NCBI GenBank assembly: GCA_026413225.1
Contig: CM048557.1
Span: forward strand, 46,383,371-46,447,370
Origin: Otis tarda
Taxonomy: Eukaryota > Chordata > Aves > Otidiformes > Otididae
DNA length: 64,000 nt
Direction: 5' to 3'
The notes beneath the pieces were generated by a model, which was not told the origin of the DNA, ran no database searches, and saw only the letters and a list, made by a program, of their open reading frames with translations. Positions 21,722-34,015 of the stretch are shown piece by piece. Position 1 is the stretch's first letter. Every line of letters begins with the position of its first letter. The position numbers were made by a program, and so were the translations under genes.

Positions 21722-24630
21722 GTGAGGGGCTGCCCGGCCCGGCCCGGCCCGGCCCGCCCCGGCTCGGCTCGGCTCGGCTCGGTGCGGGGGGGCGGCGGCC
21801 GTGAGGGAGCGAGGGAAGCTGTGGGGACTCAGGACTCCCGGCCGTCGCCGGGGCCTGCTTCGCCTCGCTGTGTGGCGGGGCGGCGGCTCGGGCCCGAAAG
21901 CCGGGTGGCTCGGCCCGTCTGCGCGGGGGCTTCTCCTCACGCCGGGCCCGCTGCGAGAGCACCGCGCCACGGGCGGGCAGAGCTCCGGGGCTCCCCGCCG
22001 CCCGGGCCTGGCGTGCAGGCGAAGCGCCAGGAAGGCGCTCGGGTGGGGCAGTTGTCGCCGCTGCAGCGGGAGGGCGGGCCCTGGGCCGCGGGGTTGGCGC
22101 CCGGCGCTTCCCGGCGGTGCCCGCTGGATGGGGGGCGGCCCTGGCCCGCGGGTGGGCGGGAGGGGTCCCGCGCCCTCCTCTCGAGAGGGTGGTGCTCCCG
22201 GTGTGTTTATTTTCGGATGTGGTTTTGTGGTTGTTGTTACTGTTTCGTTTTTTTTTTCCGGAAGGGAATAGAAGATGTGCTGGCCCTCCCCAAAGCTTCC
22301 CTTGGTGCAAGGCTAGCAGATGGCGTGTTCTTATTTTAGTTATTTCTAGCCCTCCTGTTTCCATTTCTGCTTTTTTTTTTTTTCCGAATATTAGCATCAA
22401 TACATTTCACTTTCTTGAAAAATACATTTATTTTTGAAAGGCCGAGGTAACAAAAGTGTGGATCGGGACTTAAACCTCATTTTCCATTCCAGGGATAGCA
22501 TCTAGGCTGCTCCTCTGTAGTTAAGTTTGTTCCATAACTGTTAGCAGGTTGGCAGGTGTGACTGAAGATGGAAAATAAAAATGATGCAAATAGCTGCTGA
22601 GAAAACTCTCTTCTGCTGATGATTATTCTGTCTTTCATGTAGTTATATAGACAGTCACCCTACCATCTCAGAACTGTTATCTAGAGTACAGAATTCATTT
22701 TTGGAGGTGCCAAGGCTCAAGATCTTGGAGGAGAATCCTAACAACTGGTTAAGATGGCCTGAAGAAGAAGCTTGCCTTTCAGGGTATATTATTCCAGAAT
22801 ATCTGCTGCAGTGCCACTTGAAGTAACTTGAACCGGATACTGCCATTAATGGACTGCTGGTCTGACCGTGATGCGGACTCCTGAGTTCCTGTATTTGTAA
22901 CTTGAATATATAGCTCTTACATGAGACACAACGTCAAAAGGTTGCTTTATGAAAAAAGAATTTCTACAAATAATATTAGACATCATTTCTACACTTCTTT
23001 CGTGCTTCGTTAGCCAAACTCTCAGCTACCTTCTTTAAGGAAAAGAAACTTTGTTCTGTCTTACTAGAGTCTGCCTACCCTCAGAAAGCAGCTTAAAGTT
23101 GTGACAAGTATGTCATACTGTATGCCATAATGTAACCATATATTTTTCTGATTTTCATAGCTTTTAGTTTCAGCCTTCCAGTGTTCTCATTCTGGGTGTA
23201 GGAAGAAGAGGGCATTTTTAAGGCCATTTCTCCCTAGGAGTGCATTGCAGGTATAGTATATGTTGCACTTTTAGCAGTATGGATTTCTTTAGCTTCAGCA
23301 TGTTCTCTGATCACTTACTTTACTTTCTTTTCTCTGGTGACTTACTTTTACTTTTGAGAGTGAAACAGACTGTTAACAGAACTACAGCTTTGCAGGTTCA
23401 GTTGTATTTTTTTATGGGCTTCACCCAGCACAGCTGACTTGGTTTGGGATTCAGTCCCTGAGATAGCTAAGTTTTTGTAACTGAGTAACTTTTTTAATTC
23501 TTGGGGAAAAAAAAAAAGTTGTTTATGAATAGCCTTTAGTTTTTTGGATGGAGAAACATGTCTAATATATTAGTTTTCTACCTACATTTTATTCTTGAAA
23601 TGTTTCTATTCTGAAAGTCTCCAGTTAGCTCACTGTCAGTGTAAAAAGAGATTCGTAACTATACCACTTGACTTGGAGGGCCATTGATTTAATTACAGAT
23701 AACAACCATACACTTTGTATCTGTTATTTTATCTTGGTTACCTGTGTTGGTGAACTTTGTAGAATTGGCTGTTACATCTTTAGCAGATCACAAAGTCACA
23801 TTCCTATTTCCCAATTTTTGTGTGTACAGTAAGGTATTATTACCTTGTCTGACAGAATTTGTAACAGAGTTAGAAATTACTTATGCATTGTGCTCTCCAG
23901 ATAAATCTACCATGTACTTAGTAATTTCAAATATGAAATTATTCTACTTCAGGTAATTCAGTAAGATTGGCTGTGTACTGTGGTCTGTACTCTGACTCAC
24001 TCAGCCACTGAAGAAAGGAGCTAAATGAGACAGATGCGTTCTACCCCTTCAACTGCATCCATGTCTTCAGTACTTCTAAACTACCTTTGATTCATTGGTA
24101 GCATTCACAACAGTAGTGAAAAATAAACTATATTTTTGCTTCAGTTAGTTTCTTCCTTCCTATGCCTTAGCTTTTTGGACATCTTTTAACCTACCCTGAA
24201 GGACTATGTCATGCCTAGTACGATACTGTTCTTTGGTAGTTGGTGCAGGGGCCTGAAAGGCTGGATCATGGAAACTTCCCTCAAACTTAAAAAAAAAATC
24301 AGCTTAAGGCAAATGGAAAACTTTAGACCAGAAGATCCTACAAAGTGAAGTGTCAGTTGATGCAAAGAATTGTTGCCTATCTTTTCTACGGTGTAATGCG
24401 TCATTAAACATGCATAGCCTAAAGAGTTTTGCAGGGAATAAGCAACGGTTTTATTGGCAAGCCTTTGCTAACCTAAATGTGTGATAAACATAGCCAGTGT
24501 GAGGCTGGGAGTTTAATAGAATTCTACCGATTGCTTAACAGATGCAGCAAACCTTTGATAACCAGATTTCCATAAGGACACGCGTGACCTTTTTGTTGTC
24601 TTATACTGATGGAATTTTCTTTATATTCAG
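21722..24630 (+). other. CIPC: CIPC intron 1
   Basis: From the cag|gtgagg donor in the CpG island to a good acceptor (aattttctttatattcag). Apart from the GC-rich start I see no gene or clear mobile element in it. Confidence 0.6.
21733..21782 (+). repeat. GC pentamer tandem (CGGCC)n-(CGGCT)n
   Basis: About five copies of a ggccc-type pentamer switch to four or five copies of a ggctc-type pentamer. It lies directly behind the probable CIPC exon 1 donor. Such arrays vary in length between individuals and are often misassembled. Confidence 0.8.
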
Positions 24631-24675
24631 ATAAAGTCCTCTTTTGTTCCTAACAATTTTTTATGTAGCTCCTCA

Positions 24676-24771
24676 ATGGAAAAGGTGTTAAAAACTGCCT
24701 GTGGCACTATGGAAGCATGGAGACAAAATAGCTATCTATTGAGACCCTCAAGGAACTATTGGGCAAAGTGA
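24676..24771 (+). promoter_or_regulatory. Upstream ORF in CIPC exon 2
   Basis: An ATG at 24676 opens 31 codons that end at TGA 24769-24771, only five bases before the first in-frame CIPC ATG (24777). It starts MEKVLK and its frame differs from CIPC. So close to the main start it may reduce CIPC translation or set leaky scanning. The mammalian protein has about 23 extra N-terminal residues beginning MERK, encoded in the same place as I recall it. The uORF could therefore be the shifted relic of that extension, or the resemblance may be chance. Confidence 0.5.
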
Positions 24772-24776
24772 CAGAA

Positions 24777-24843
24777 ATGAAGAGCTCGAACCATCACTTC
24801 AGCATGGCGGCAGCTGAATCTGACAAGGATTCTGGATATTCAG
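24777..24843 (+). CDS. CIPC: CIPC coding exon 1 (transcript exon 2): CLOCK-interacting pacemaker
   Basis: The exon runs from an acceptor at 24630 to a donor after 24843 (ttcag|gtttag) and ends with one base of a split codon. It encodes the conserved MAAAESDKDSGYS block near the N terminus of CIPC, a vertebrate nuclear protein that binds CLOCK and represses CLOCK-BMAL1 transcription. Two starts are possible: ATG 24777, in a position equal to an internal Met of the mammalian protein, or ATG 24804, with a stronger context (agcATGG). In frame upstream there is a TAG at 24729-24731 and no other ATG, so the mammalian N-terminal extension is not encoded here in frame. Confidence 0.88.
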
Positions 24844-25758
24844 GTTTAGAAAACCACTGCATTACCTTTTTTTTGTGTTATCTTTCTTGGACTTTGCTTT
24901 TATTGGTGGTGTTTAAGAAATTTGACTCTAGCCTCTTACAGTGTGTGCCTTATTACCTGGGAGGGCCTTTAGATGGAAGACAGGTTCCATCTGCAGTCAT
25001 CCTACCGTAAAACTTTTTGAGTGGAGCTTTATGTAATTACAAAGTTCATCCTGTGAATTTGAATGGCATGGGAATTTAAAATGTGCCTAATAAGGAAATG
25101 AACAGAATATCATCAGACTTCAAAGTGTAGAAGTGGGGATGGTAAAATTACTTTTGTTCTTTGCAGTGATGAGTGAACTGTTGCATTATGCTGTCTAACG
25201 TCTCGTATGATTTGACCAGGTTGTCTGTAGAGCCTGATAAACCAGAAAGTAATTGCTATTACATCAGTAAAATGAAGGCATGGTGTGGCATTTTAATACT
25301 CAACAAAACTGTACAAAGAAGGCCTTCAAAAGAAAAAAGAAGCTTTTGTGAGAGATACCTACCTTATTGGGTTTGTAGATAGAAGATTTCAAGACACAAA
25401 ATGCCTGCAGCACTAACTACGGCTGTGGCAATTCTGGTACCTGTAGTGTTTTACTGCACCAGGTTTTGGAGCAGTCTTCACGATAATGTGCAGTACCTTG
25501 GAGACTAAACAAAAGAACAAAAAGTAGTAGATTTTTAGGGAGACAGTATCTGCATGAGAACTGATCTGAAATCTAAAGCCTTTTATTAAAGGCTATTTGA
25601 CAGCTGTCCCAGCAGGTCTAATTTTATTGACATTCCTGAACTAAACTATATTGTTCTTTGTGGCTTGGTTGAAAGGAAGCAGAATAGTAAAACTGAAAAG
25701 AGGTAGCAAGCATGCTGTGCATGTGAAACAACTAACAGCTGAATTCTGCATCTGACAG
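24844..25758 (+). other. CIPC: CIPC intron 2
   Basis: 915 bases from gtttag to an acceptor tctgacag. I see nothing else of note. Confidence 0.75.
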
Positions 25759-25928
25759 ATGGAAGTTCAGAGTGCCAGAGTGCTATGGAGCAGACTGACT
25801 CGGAGGATGTGCTGAATGCGTTGTGTTGGAATGCAGAGAATGGGCCTTGGCAGTGCCCAGTGACCACAAGCAACTCCTTTCCTGCACTTTCTCCCATGGT
25901 CGTAATGAAAAATGTGTTAGTTAAGCAG
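25759..25928 (+). CDS. CIPC: CIPC coding exon 2
   Basis: 170 bases between cag acceptor and cag|gtaggg donor, completing the split Asp codon and ending on a whole codon. The translation begins [19 protein letters not shown] and ends [14 protein letters not shown], both recognisable CIPC blocks. The acidic Ser-rich part resembles phosphorylated regions of clock repressors, though no site is proved here. Reading frame and both splice phases fit the flanking exons exactly. Confidence 0.93.
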
Positions 25929-28900
25929 GTAGGGAAGAAATAATATATTGAAAAATGCTGCATGTTCTTAAATTGTGGTTTTTTTTTTTTTAAGTATTTT
26001 TCGTTCAAAAAGATTTTACAAAGTTGTTGTAGTCCAGAAAGTAAATGGTAACTTGAAAAGGTCTATTGTGACAGCCTGTTATTTTGAGGGGCATCTGGAA
26101 TCACTGAGATGGAAAAAATGTGAAATGGAGAAGCTTTACTAGATCTACTAAACCTCTTTGCCTCAAAGGGAATCCTCAAAATAAAAGTCTTTAAGAATGT
26201 TGTGTAGACAACACCAAAGATTAAACAAAAAAAAAAGTATTTTTCCTTTTGAAAGCTGATGTTTTCTTTTTGGTTCAGTAAAGACAGTAAAGTAGGATGA
26301 TAGGTTTTGCTTCCTAGTTCTTAGGTTCTAGAAGTGCTTTATACGCAATGGGAAATACAAATCCAGAATATTATAAATGAAAAAATTAAATCCGTATCTG
26401 AAGTTAGCTGTGGTATTTTTGCTTTAATAGTTGTTTTTCTTAATTGCATGTGATGGCTCACATTGCAACAGTTACATTCCCTGTTTATATCCTCCAGTAT
26501 CTTGTTACCTGTTGTTCCTCCAGCACATCCGTGAGGCTCCTCACTCTTACATTGTAACAGAAGATATGAGAGCTCCCAGTTCAAAGTATGCCAGTATTAC
26601 TAGACCTCTTGCTCTGTACTCATGTTTTCTGAGCAAAGCAAAAGTTCTTCAGTGTTTTTTGTTAGAATACTTCTGAGAATACAGTGAGAAGGGGGAGGAA
26701 GAGAATACAGATACTGATTCTTTTTCTACTGAATCTGTTACGACAACAAGCAAAACCTATTAAATTCAAATACTGTGTATCAGTGCTGACACATATATGG
26801 GTTTCTGTTGGTGTTTGGCAGATTGCATTTGTGGGGGAGATGGTTCTGATTTCTGAGCATTATGCTTTATCTTGACAAGAAACAATTTTATTCTATAGTC
26901 GTGTTCCTACGTGTGTGGACAAAATACTGCCTAAATACTGCCATATAGTAGGGAGCAGGCCAACTTCACCAAAGGTTGATAGCCTTTGTCTCACAGCTCA
27001 AAAATTAAACACTGATTGCAGTGTTAATGTTAGTCTAATATTAAACTCTAGGTTGTGTTACAAACAGGTAGGAGAAGTAGCTAATAGTGAATAGCATTCA
27101 TATATAGTATATATTTTACTATAATTTTATATATATATTATATAACATATATATTAAATATGTTAACATTATATATATATTAAAACTGGTAGTGCAGCCA
27201 AAAGGGAATTTGGGGAGGAAGAGTTGGAGGCAGATAAAATTACCAGACTCTGTTTTCTTGAGCAGTACATCATAAAATCTAAGTCTAATTATGTAAGATT
27301 AAGGGCAATAATGTTAAATTTAAAAATGTTTACTGCAATAAACAAAAGCAACAAGTCTAGGCCAGAAGAATAATAAAACATCTTTCTGCCTCTCTTCGTT
27401 ATGCCTAGTTACCTCAGATAGTCATGCTGGTCATCTTTTTAAAATGATCATTTCGAACAGCGTTCAGTTGGGCTCACTGGACCGGAGGAAAAACAAAACA
27501 AAAGAAAACAAAACAAGCAGCATCCAGTTACTGCTGTTTATTTGTTACAGTTTCAATTTCCATCAACATCATCCTCCTGTCTTAGAACCATTGTAATTCT
27601 GCACAGTGATGGTTACCTGCTGCTCCAACTTCAGAGTGTAAACAACTAACAATAACGTTGCTAAAGAAAAAAAAAATCAAGCAGGAATTAATTCTCTGAA
27701 ACATGCTGCTGCTTGTGGCAAGATTTCTTTAAGCCTTGTAAAAGACCTTAATAAGTAGGAAGGCTTTTTAGACAAGTGATACTGATACATGCAGGATGTT
27801 AGCTTTCATTTAAAAAACCCCAATAACCAAAAAAAAGTCTCTTTTCAGAATTAATAAAATAAACATGTCCTTTACTAAAAATTAGAGTTTGGGCAGGAGA
27901 ACAAGAGCAGAATGCAAGGTGAGTGGAAAGAAGAAGAAATTAGATAACAGAGACAGGAAAAAAACCAAGAAAAAGATAAACAGTTACCAGAGCTCTCTTG
28001 ACTTCAATGATTTTGGGGCTCTGCTATGCTAGACACTGTACAATTGTGCAGTAAGTGACAACTTCTGACCCCAAAACCTTGCTTCTTAAGGCTACATGTA
28101 CTGTCCTGTGTGTTTACAGCCGTAGTATTTATACACTTCCTCACTACTAACATCTCCGGATACATTAAAAGTAAAAGTATCTGTCCTTTCTTCTGTGATA
28201 AGGTAGTGATATTTGTTTTTAAAAATAGTTGCTCTGTACCCCTATTCCATAAGCATCTTGCCCACTGAACCAAAGGAATTCTGTTTCAGAGTTGGTAATT
28301 TAATCTCGTCTCCAAGTCTTTGTCCTAATCAATGGGTAATACCTGCTTTTGGGCAAGTTCAAATCTTTTATTGGGGGAAAGGGCTTCAGCAAAGCATCTT
28401 AACATTTGCCAGTTTATATCTTACAAGACTGGGGGAAAGGAGACGGATTTCGTATTACTTGGTATAATACCAAAAATAATAAAATGCATTTGCGCTAGCT
28501 AAAGACTGCCTTCAGCAGGCCTGCCAGTAGCATGCCAAGCTGTAAGGAACTGGAAAAGCAGCTGACGGTATGTTATATTAGTATAATTGTAGCAACAATG
28601 ACTTAAATATATTAACAAGTGAGATTTTGCTTCAGAAATAAATAGTATCTCTTACTAGACCATTTGATATGTTTGGAGAAAAGCAGGCATGCTTTTTGGC
28701 CAGGAAATCTTATGAAGATCTGTAGTAATGTATTGGAGGAGGAAGAGGTAACATCTTGTAAAAATTGATGCGTTCTTCTATACTGCAGAATATGGCTTGT
28801 GGGAGGGAGTAAAAGCTTGGACATCTTTCTTGAAATATAGTGCTTTTAAGGTTTATTGGTGCGCACTATTTCACCGGAGCTATGGAGTTAAATTACTCTG

Positions 28901-29558
28901 GACTTACAACAGGGTTTTTTCCTTGCATTGGTTGATATTCAGCATTTTCGTTTCTATTTCATGATTTTAAATTTGTTGAAACTGAGTATTGTACTTAAGA
29001 TTGCAAGACTTGCTGAACAGCTGTCGTCTGTTTTAAATAACCATTTCAAAAGCTTGCAATAAGAATAGAATTGACAAGATTAGAGTTGCTGCCTTTCAAC
29101 GAAGAGGGAACATGAATTGTTCTTAAAATGTCTGTGCAGTCTTTGACTTGTTTAAAATATTTCATAACCACAATGCTTAATTATTTTTCAACTTTTCTGT
29201 ACGCTTGTGCCCAGGTCTGGGTTGAACTTTTACATGAGTGTTGTACAATATAAGCATGCACTGTAATCCTCATTTGGGAAAGCATATATAAATTCAGATT
29301 TAATTGTTTTTAAATGTATCTGCTGTTTCATAGTAAAAAGATTACGGATTGCATTTTTGATTCTAGTGCTGTGCTCTGTTGTCAGAGAAATAGAAGGATG
29401 AGGTTGGTGGAAAACTGTTCAGAACATATTTATTGGACAGTGTGTATCAAATATGGAGAAATGACACAGTCCACCTGTTTCATTTAAGTTTTTTTTTTTA
29501 ATCCTCTTCTACAATGTTATTGTGAGACTTCTATTTTTTCCCCATTTGTGCTTCTCAG
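25929..29558 (+). other. CIPC: CIPC intron 3
   Basis: About 3.6 kb, AT-rich, with a TA-rich stretch at 27100-27185. No gene is visible on either strand. It ends at an acceptor with a long T-rich tract (cttctcag). Confidence 0.75.
27100..27185. repeat. TA-rich low-complexity tract
   Basis: Repeated TATA and ATAT blocks with short interruptions inside CIPC intron 3. It is a simple repeat. Confidence 0.8.
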
Positions 29559-30437
29559 GGGAGTTCATCACAGCTCCAATCTTGGACTGTGCAGCCATCC
29601 TTTGAAGTGATTCCAGCTCAGCCACAGCTAGTGTTTCTTCGTCCGTCAATCCCACCTCCCATTAACCCTCACCCTGTTGGGAAAAAGATAAATGACTTCA
29701 CTAATTACCTGCCCATCCTGAATTCTTATCCAAAAATAGCACCACAGCCCTGCAAAAGAGATCACTCCTTTGATGCAGAAGAACATCAGGAAGCAAATTG
29801 CCATAAACGACTCTGTACAGAAGCACCCAAGATGGAGACTTCTCCTGTATTGAGGAGCACAGGCTTGCCTACTAGTCCTTTTGCCCACCTACCAGTTAGC
29901 TTTAAGACTCCTCAGGATTCTAACCAGCAAAGTTCTTCAAGTCTGGTGACAAGTGGAAAACTGTCAGCTCTCCCTAGTTTTCATCGTGTTTCCAGTGACG
30001 CTCAGAAAGTGTCGGGTTTGACTCCTCTGTTGCCTTTTGGAACTCTGCAGTCAACAAAGTGCACCCCTCATGAGTGTGAGAGTGCAGCAGAGACTATGAT
30101 GCAGTCTGCAATGTGGAGCCCCCCATTGATACCAGAAGAGATTTACACTGCCCCTGAGCTGCTCTTGCAACAGCAAAGCAAGTGCAGACGCTTTCAAAAT
30201 ACGCTCGTCGTGCTACGCAGGTCGGGATTGCTGGAGATCACTTTAAAAACCAAGGAGCTCATTCATCAGAACCAAGTGACTCAGGCCGAGCTGGACCGGC
30301 TGAAGCACCAAACCCAGCTTTTCATAGAGGCAATAAAGAACAATGCTCCACAGTCGTGGGCAGAGCTAGAAGCATCTCTAACAGGATCTGATAAAGCTGA
30401 TAGCAACCTTGAAGACTCAACTTATCCCAACATGTAG
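29559..30437 (+). CDS. CIPC: CIPC last coding exon
   Basis: The exon starts at a cag acceptor with GSSSQLQSWTVQPSFEV and runs 292 codons to TAG. The middle is Ser/Pro-rich and variable. The C-terminal 75 residues (from CRRFQNTLVVLRRSGLLEIT through KTKELIHQNQ to WAELEASL) are the conserved predicted coiled coil through which CIPC contacts CLOCK. With the two upstream exons the protein is about 371 residues from ATG 24777, against about 399 in human. The difference is mostly the missing N-terminal extension plus small gaps in the Ser/Pro region. No damage is seen. CIPC is itself known to cycle as a clock output. I saw no canonical CACGTG E-box in the proximal promoter. Confidence 0.96.
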   Translation, partial: GSSSQLQSWTVQPSFEVIPAQPQLVFLRPSIPPPINPHPVGKKINDFTNYLPILNSYPKIAPQPCKRDHSFDAEEHQEANCHKRLCTEAPKMETSPVLRSTGLPTSPFAHLPVSFKTPQDSNQQSSSSLVTSGKLSALPSFHRVSSDAQKVSGLTPLLPFGTLQSTKCTPHECESAAETMMQSAMWSPPLIPEEIYTAPELLLQQQSKCRRFQNTLVVLRRSGLLEITLKTKELIHQNQVTQAELDRLKHQTQLFIEAIKNNAPQSWAELEASLTGSDKADSNLEDSTYPNM

Positions 30438-33400
30438 TAAAAAGGTGCACAGCTGTCGCGCAAGTTATTTCTGTGCCTCCCATTTCCTGTCTCCAGCTTT
30501 TACCTGAGCGTTTTCTGAGTCCAGGACTTGCGAAGTGGCATGCCATTAACAACTTGTCTTCAGAGCCAGTTGCGGGACTGGAATAGCATGGTGAGGTCTT
30601 GACAGAATGGGTACTTACTACTTCAGTGTGACCTTGAACTCCATGCTAACTCCATGTATTTTCTTGGACTCGAGAAGCTTGGATGCACTCCACAGGCATG
30701 TTTCCATTCTTGCAGTGAAAAGACAGTCATTTGCAGTATTCTGCAAACTAGCATCTTCCTATTCCCATCTTCAGATAGTCAGTGCTGAGAATGGAAGAGC
30801 AGAGCAGGCCCCAGCATTGGGCCATCATCTGTTGCAAGTGGAGGAAGGGCGTTGGTGTGAGGAGAGGAAACTTATGTCGGTAGGGTGGTATTTTTAGGCT
30901 ATTGCTGTCCTTTGTCGTAGCAGCGAGTCTTGCTTTGGGGTTATAACATATTTGAATTAGTGGAGATCTGCTTGTGCTGAGGTGGCATTCTGTATTCATT
31001 GCAGTCTTTGGTCAAAGTGATGAGTGTCTTAGGACCCAAATGTGTTTTGGTGAGTATACTTTTGATTTTGATCTGTACAGTTGAATGAATGAAAATAACA
31101 AGACTTGCACTGGAAATGTTTGTTCCAAAGTGCTATTTATTCATGAGTAACAAGTGTACAAGGCAAGTGGCTTTGCATTTTCTCTGTAGTTAACAGATTA
31201 AACATTGTTACTAAAGACTGCAATGACTTACTTTTTTAAAACGGTACAAGGAAAGGTACTCGTTCACCAGGATTAATTTGGCAAGACCAGTTGTATGTTA
31301 TTTGATATGTATATCTTTAGTTTACAAGCCTAAACTCCTTTATTTTTTTCCCTTTTCTTTTTTTTTCTGTGAAGTCAGATTGCTAAGTAGGAAAAAAAAA
31401 AAGGGAGAGGTGAAAGGAAAAAGAGCATAATGGCCTGTGGTGAAACAAATCCTTCTCCCATTCCCCTTCCCTCTTTTTTTTCTCTAGAGAAATGTACTGG
31501 GGGGCAGGGAGGAGGAGGGAAAAAAATGGAGAGATATGTCACGTTGGATAATCTCCCTAAAAATTTTATCTACTTGAACTTAAAAAAAGAAAAAAAAAAT
31601 CTTGAAACATTTTTCCTCCATATAAATTTATATCATTCCTATCCTGCTTGCCTTGAGATATAGCTAACCACCACTATGTGCGTAAGATATTAGGCCTTAC
31701 TAGTAGAGATCCACAGTAGTCATGTTACACAAGCTGTTCTACATTTATTTGATTTCAGTTTATCTGGGCACTTAACTTTGTCACTCCCTCCAATCTGAAG
31801 GGTTTTTTTTTTGCAGAGGCAGTCAGTGTAGAGAGCAAAGAATGGCTTGGTCTAAGAAGGTAAGGGACCTGGATTGTTTATGGTATGTTCCTTTCTGCAT
31901 GACAATGTCTTTAAAAAATTGTGCAGTCTAGGTGACTGGGTATTTTGATGCTTTAAGCACTTCTATAATCTGTTTCAGATTGTTTAAAAAAGAAACTTAG
32001 AGTGGATGTCTTGCTACTTTGACTAGACCTTTTCATTTTCTGATGCCTCTGGGAATCAATATTGCAGAAGACTGTAGAGAATGCTTTTGTAGTCTTCCTC
32101 AAATATGTGCATTAGAGAAATTCTAAGGGATTTTCCCCTTTTTACACTGATTGAAAGAAATGTCATGCATGCCTCACAAAGAGGAGAAATCTGAGTCATA
32201 TTTGTACTAGCCTACAGAGGCCTACAGAGAAATTTTGTGACAGGATTTGTTCTAATGGAGCTATAGCAAACTAGTACCCACATCTTTCATGGTATCCTGC
32301 GCACCTGCTGAAGACTAGTGTGATACCTGGGAATTGATTAAAAGAAATATTCACAAACTGTGTTCTGTCATGTATTTATTTCAATATACCTGCTATAATT
32401 GTGCATACTAGGATGTCTTGTAACTCGCAGCACAGCAATATCAAAACTCAGCTAGCAAATCCTGAAGGCAGGAAGGCAGCAAAGTGCACTGTAGTAATGT
32501 AGGACATGTCCAATCTAGCTCTTTTGGAATCAGTTGTGATATCTGCACTGAATGACATTTGGCAGGATAGATGTTATGGTATCTTAGGCCATTTGTGAAA
32601 GAATGCCAAAAGATAACCTTATTTCTTCTGAGTTTCTTACCGGAAGGAGAAGGAGGCAGTGGGAAGCAGTTCCATTGATCAGATACCTGTAATAGGCATA
32701 GAGGTGAGGTGTGTGAAAATGCATAGGATATCTTCCCTACTTTCCCTGAAATTCTTACTCTAGCTATCTAATAAAGAGGAGAATTTGAAGTTCAGAATGT
32801 ATGTATTTTTAGGAAGTGATTGTCCTAGAAAGCAAGATGATGGACTAGGGATGAAAGGAAGTCAGATAAAGAAGTCCGGTCCTAGCTCTTTGAGACAAGA
32901 AAAAGTGAGTCTACCAGTGACCTCTTCTCCATCCTATTTCCACTGCTCTGATAGAGTAAAAGGAAGAAAAATCGGCCTTGCAGGGTAATACCCTCTGACT
33001 TAGGGAGACTCTAGCTGATAGCAATCTCTCGTAGTTCACACAGTACCACATGTATTTCTTTTTCCCCTGACAGCACTGAGGGTGGGCTGAAGTGGGTGTG
33101 CTTATAGCTGATGAGCCTTTCAGCTGCTGTAATTTGTATGGATATATATTAAATAAATCTGTGAATTAAGTCCAGCAGCTGGTTAGAAATCTCCTACTGG
33201 GCATCAGTCCAGACTTTAATAGTATTTGCTGAACTAGAAAAATCCACTCTGGAACTATTATATGTAAATCTGGGGCCCCTTAGGAACCATATCCCTAGAT
33301 AACTGCAAATCTTGACACAACATCTGTGAAAAAAAGGATGTTGAAGGCCCCTAGTGATAGATATGTCATTGAGTACTATTCTGTTCAGTTTTTCTTAGCT

Positions 33401-34015
33401 GCTTTTATTCCTGGAAGCCCTAATAAACCTTTAAACAATAAAGACTTTCCTTTCCTGGCAGCAATTTAATAAAATGGATTAGCTTGGAACTATGTTGAGA
33501 AAATTGGTAGACTGCATCAGGACCAGAACAGATCCTGATTCTAGGGAGAATCTGGAAGTGATCGAGTAGATTTGAGCAAAAACATTAGCCTCTCTGATTG
33601 GAAACTTGTAAACAATGAACTTAGAGATTTTTTTTTTTTTACCTGTGAAGCAGTAAGACTTTTTATTAACAATTTAGCTGAAGACAACTGTCCCAGTCTA
33701 AAAAGTTGAGCAGATGGCCTGCTGCATCTTCACTTGCTGCTGACAACTAGCAGGCGGAGTAGCTTGATGGGTCAGACTGCTGTTTTTCTATTAAGTTTTA
33801 ATAAATGTTGGCATTTTTTATTACTTTTACTATGTATTTTTGAAATGCTACTGCTCTAGTTGGAATGTAAACATTTTCTGTACTTTCAAAGTCCATTGCC
33901 AGCTCTGAATTCAGTAGCCTAAGAAGTCTATTATAGAACACGACCTTTTTGCTAAAACTTTACAGAAACAGACTGTGAAATATGAATGAAATAAAGTATA
34001 TACTTGAAAAGTTTG
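30438..34015 (+). other. CIPC: Probable CIPC 3'UTR
   Basis: CIPC mRNAs have long 3'UTRs in mammals. Downstream of the stop there is no competing gene, and AATAAA signals occur at several places (for example near 32769, 33151, 33437, 33796 and 33990). I choose the last clustered one. U-rich tracts with ATTTA elements occur throughout. Earlier cleavage is equally possible. Confidence 0.5.
33990..33995 (+). terminator. CIPC: Candidate CIPC polyadenylation signal AATAAA
   Basis: tgaaataaagtatat, followed within 30 bases by a GT-rich stretch (gtttgtgggttatttt) that suits a downstream element. It would give a 3'UTR of about 3.6 kb. Confidence 0.45.

Larger units (their letters stand above)
21297..22250 (+). 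promoter_or_regulatory. CIPC: CpG-island promoter of CIPC
   Basis: GC content and CpG density rise sharply directly after the provirus and fall again near 22200. There is no TATA box. Candidate activator sites cluster at 21574-21684. The probable non-coding first exon ends at 21721, where cccacccag-type exon sequence meets a clear donor (cag|gtgagg). Tandem GC pentamers follow in the start of intron 1 (21733-21782). Long open frames in this island on both strands are composition artefacts. Confidence 0.75.

Noticed and set aside
21474-22400. Open frames of 100-300 codons in the CIPC CpG island, both strands
   Set aside because: GC-rich sequence lacks stops. The frames overlap on both strands, have no domains and include pentamer repeat translations.
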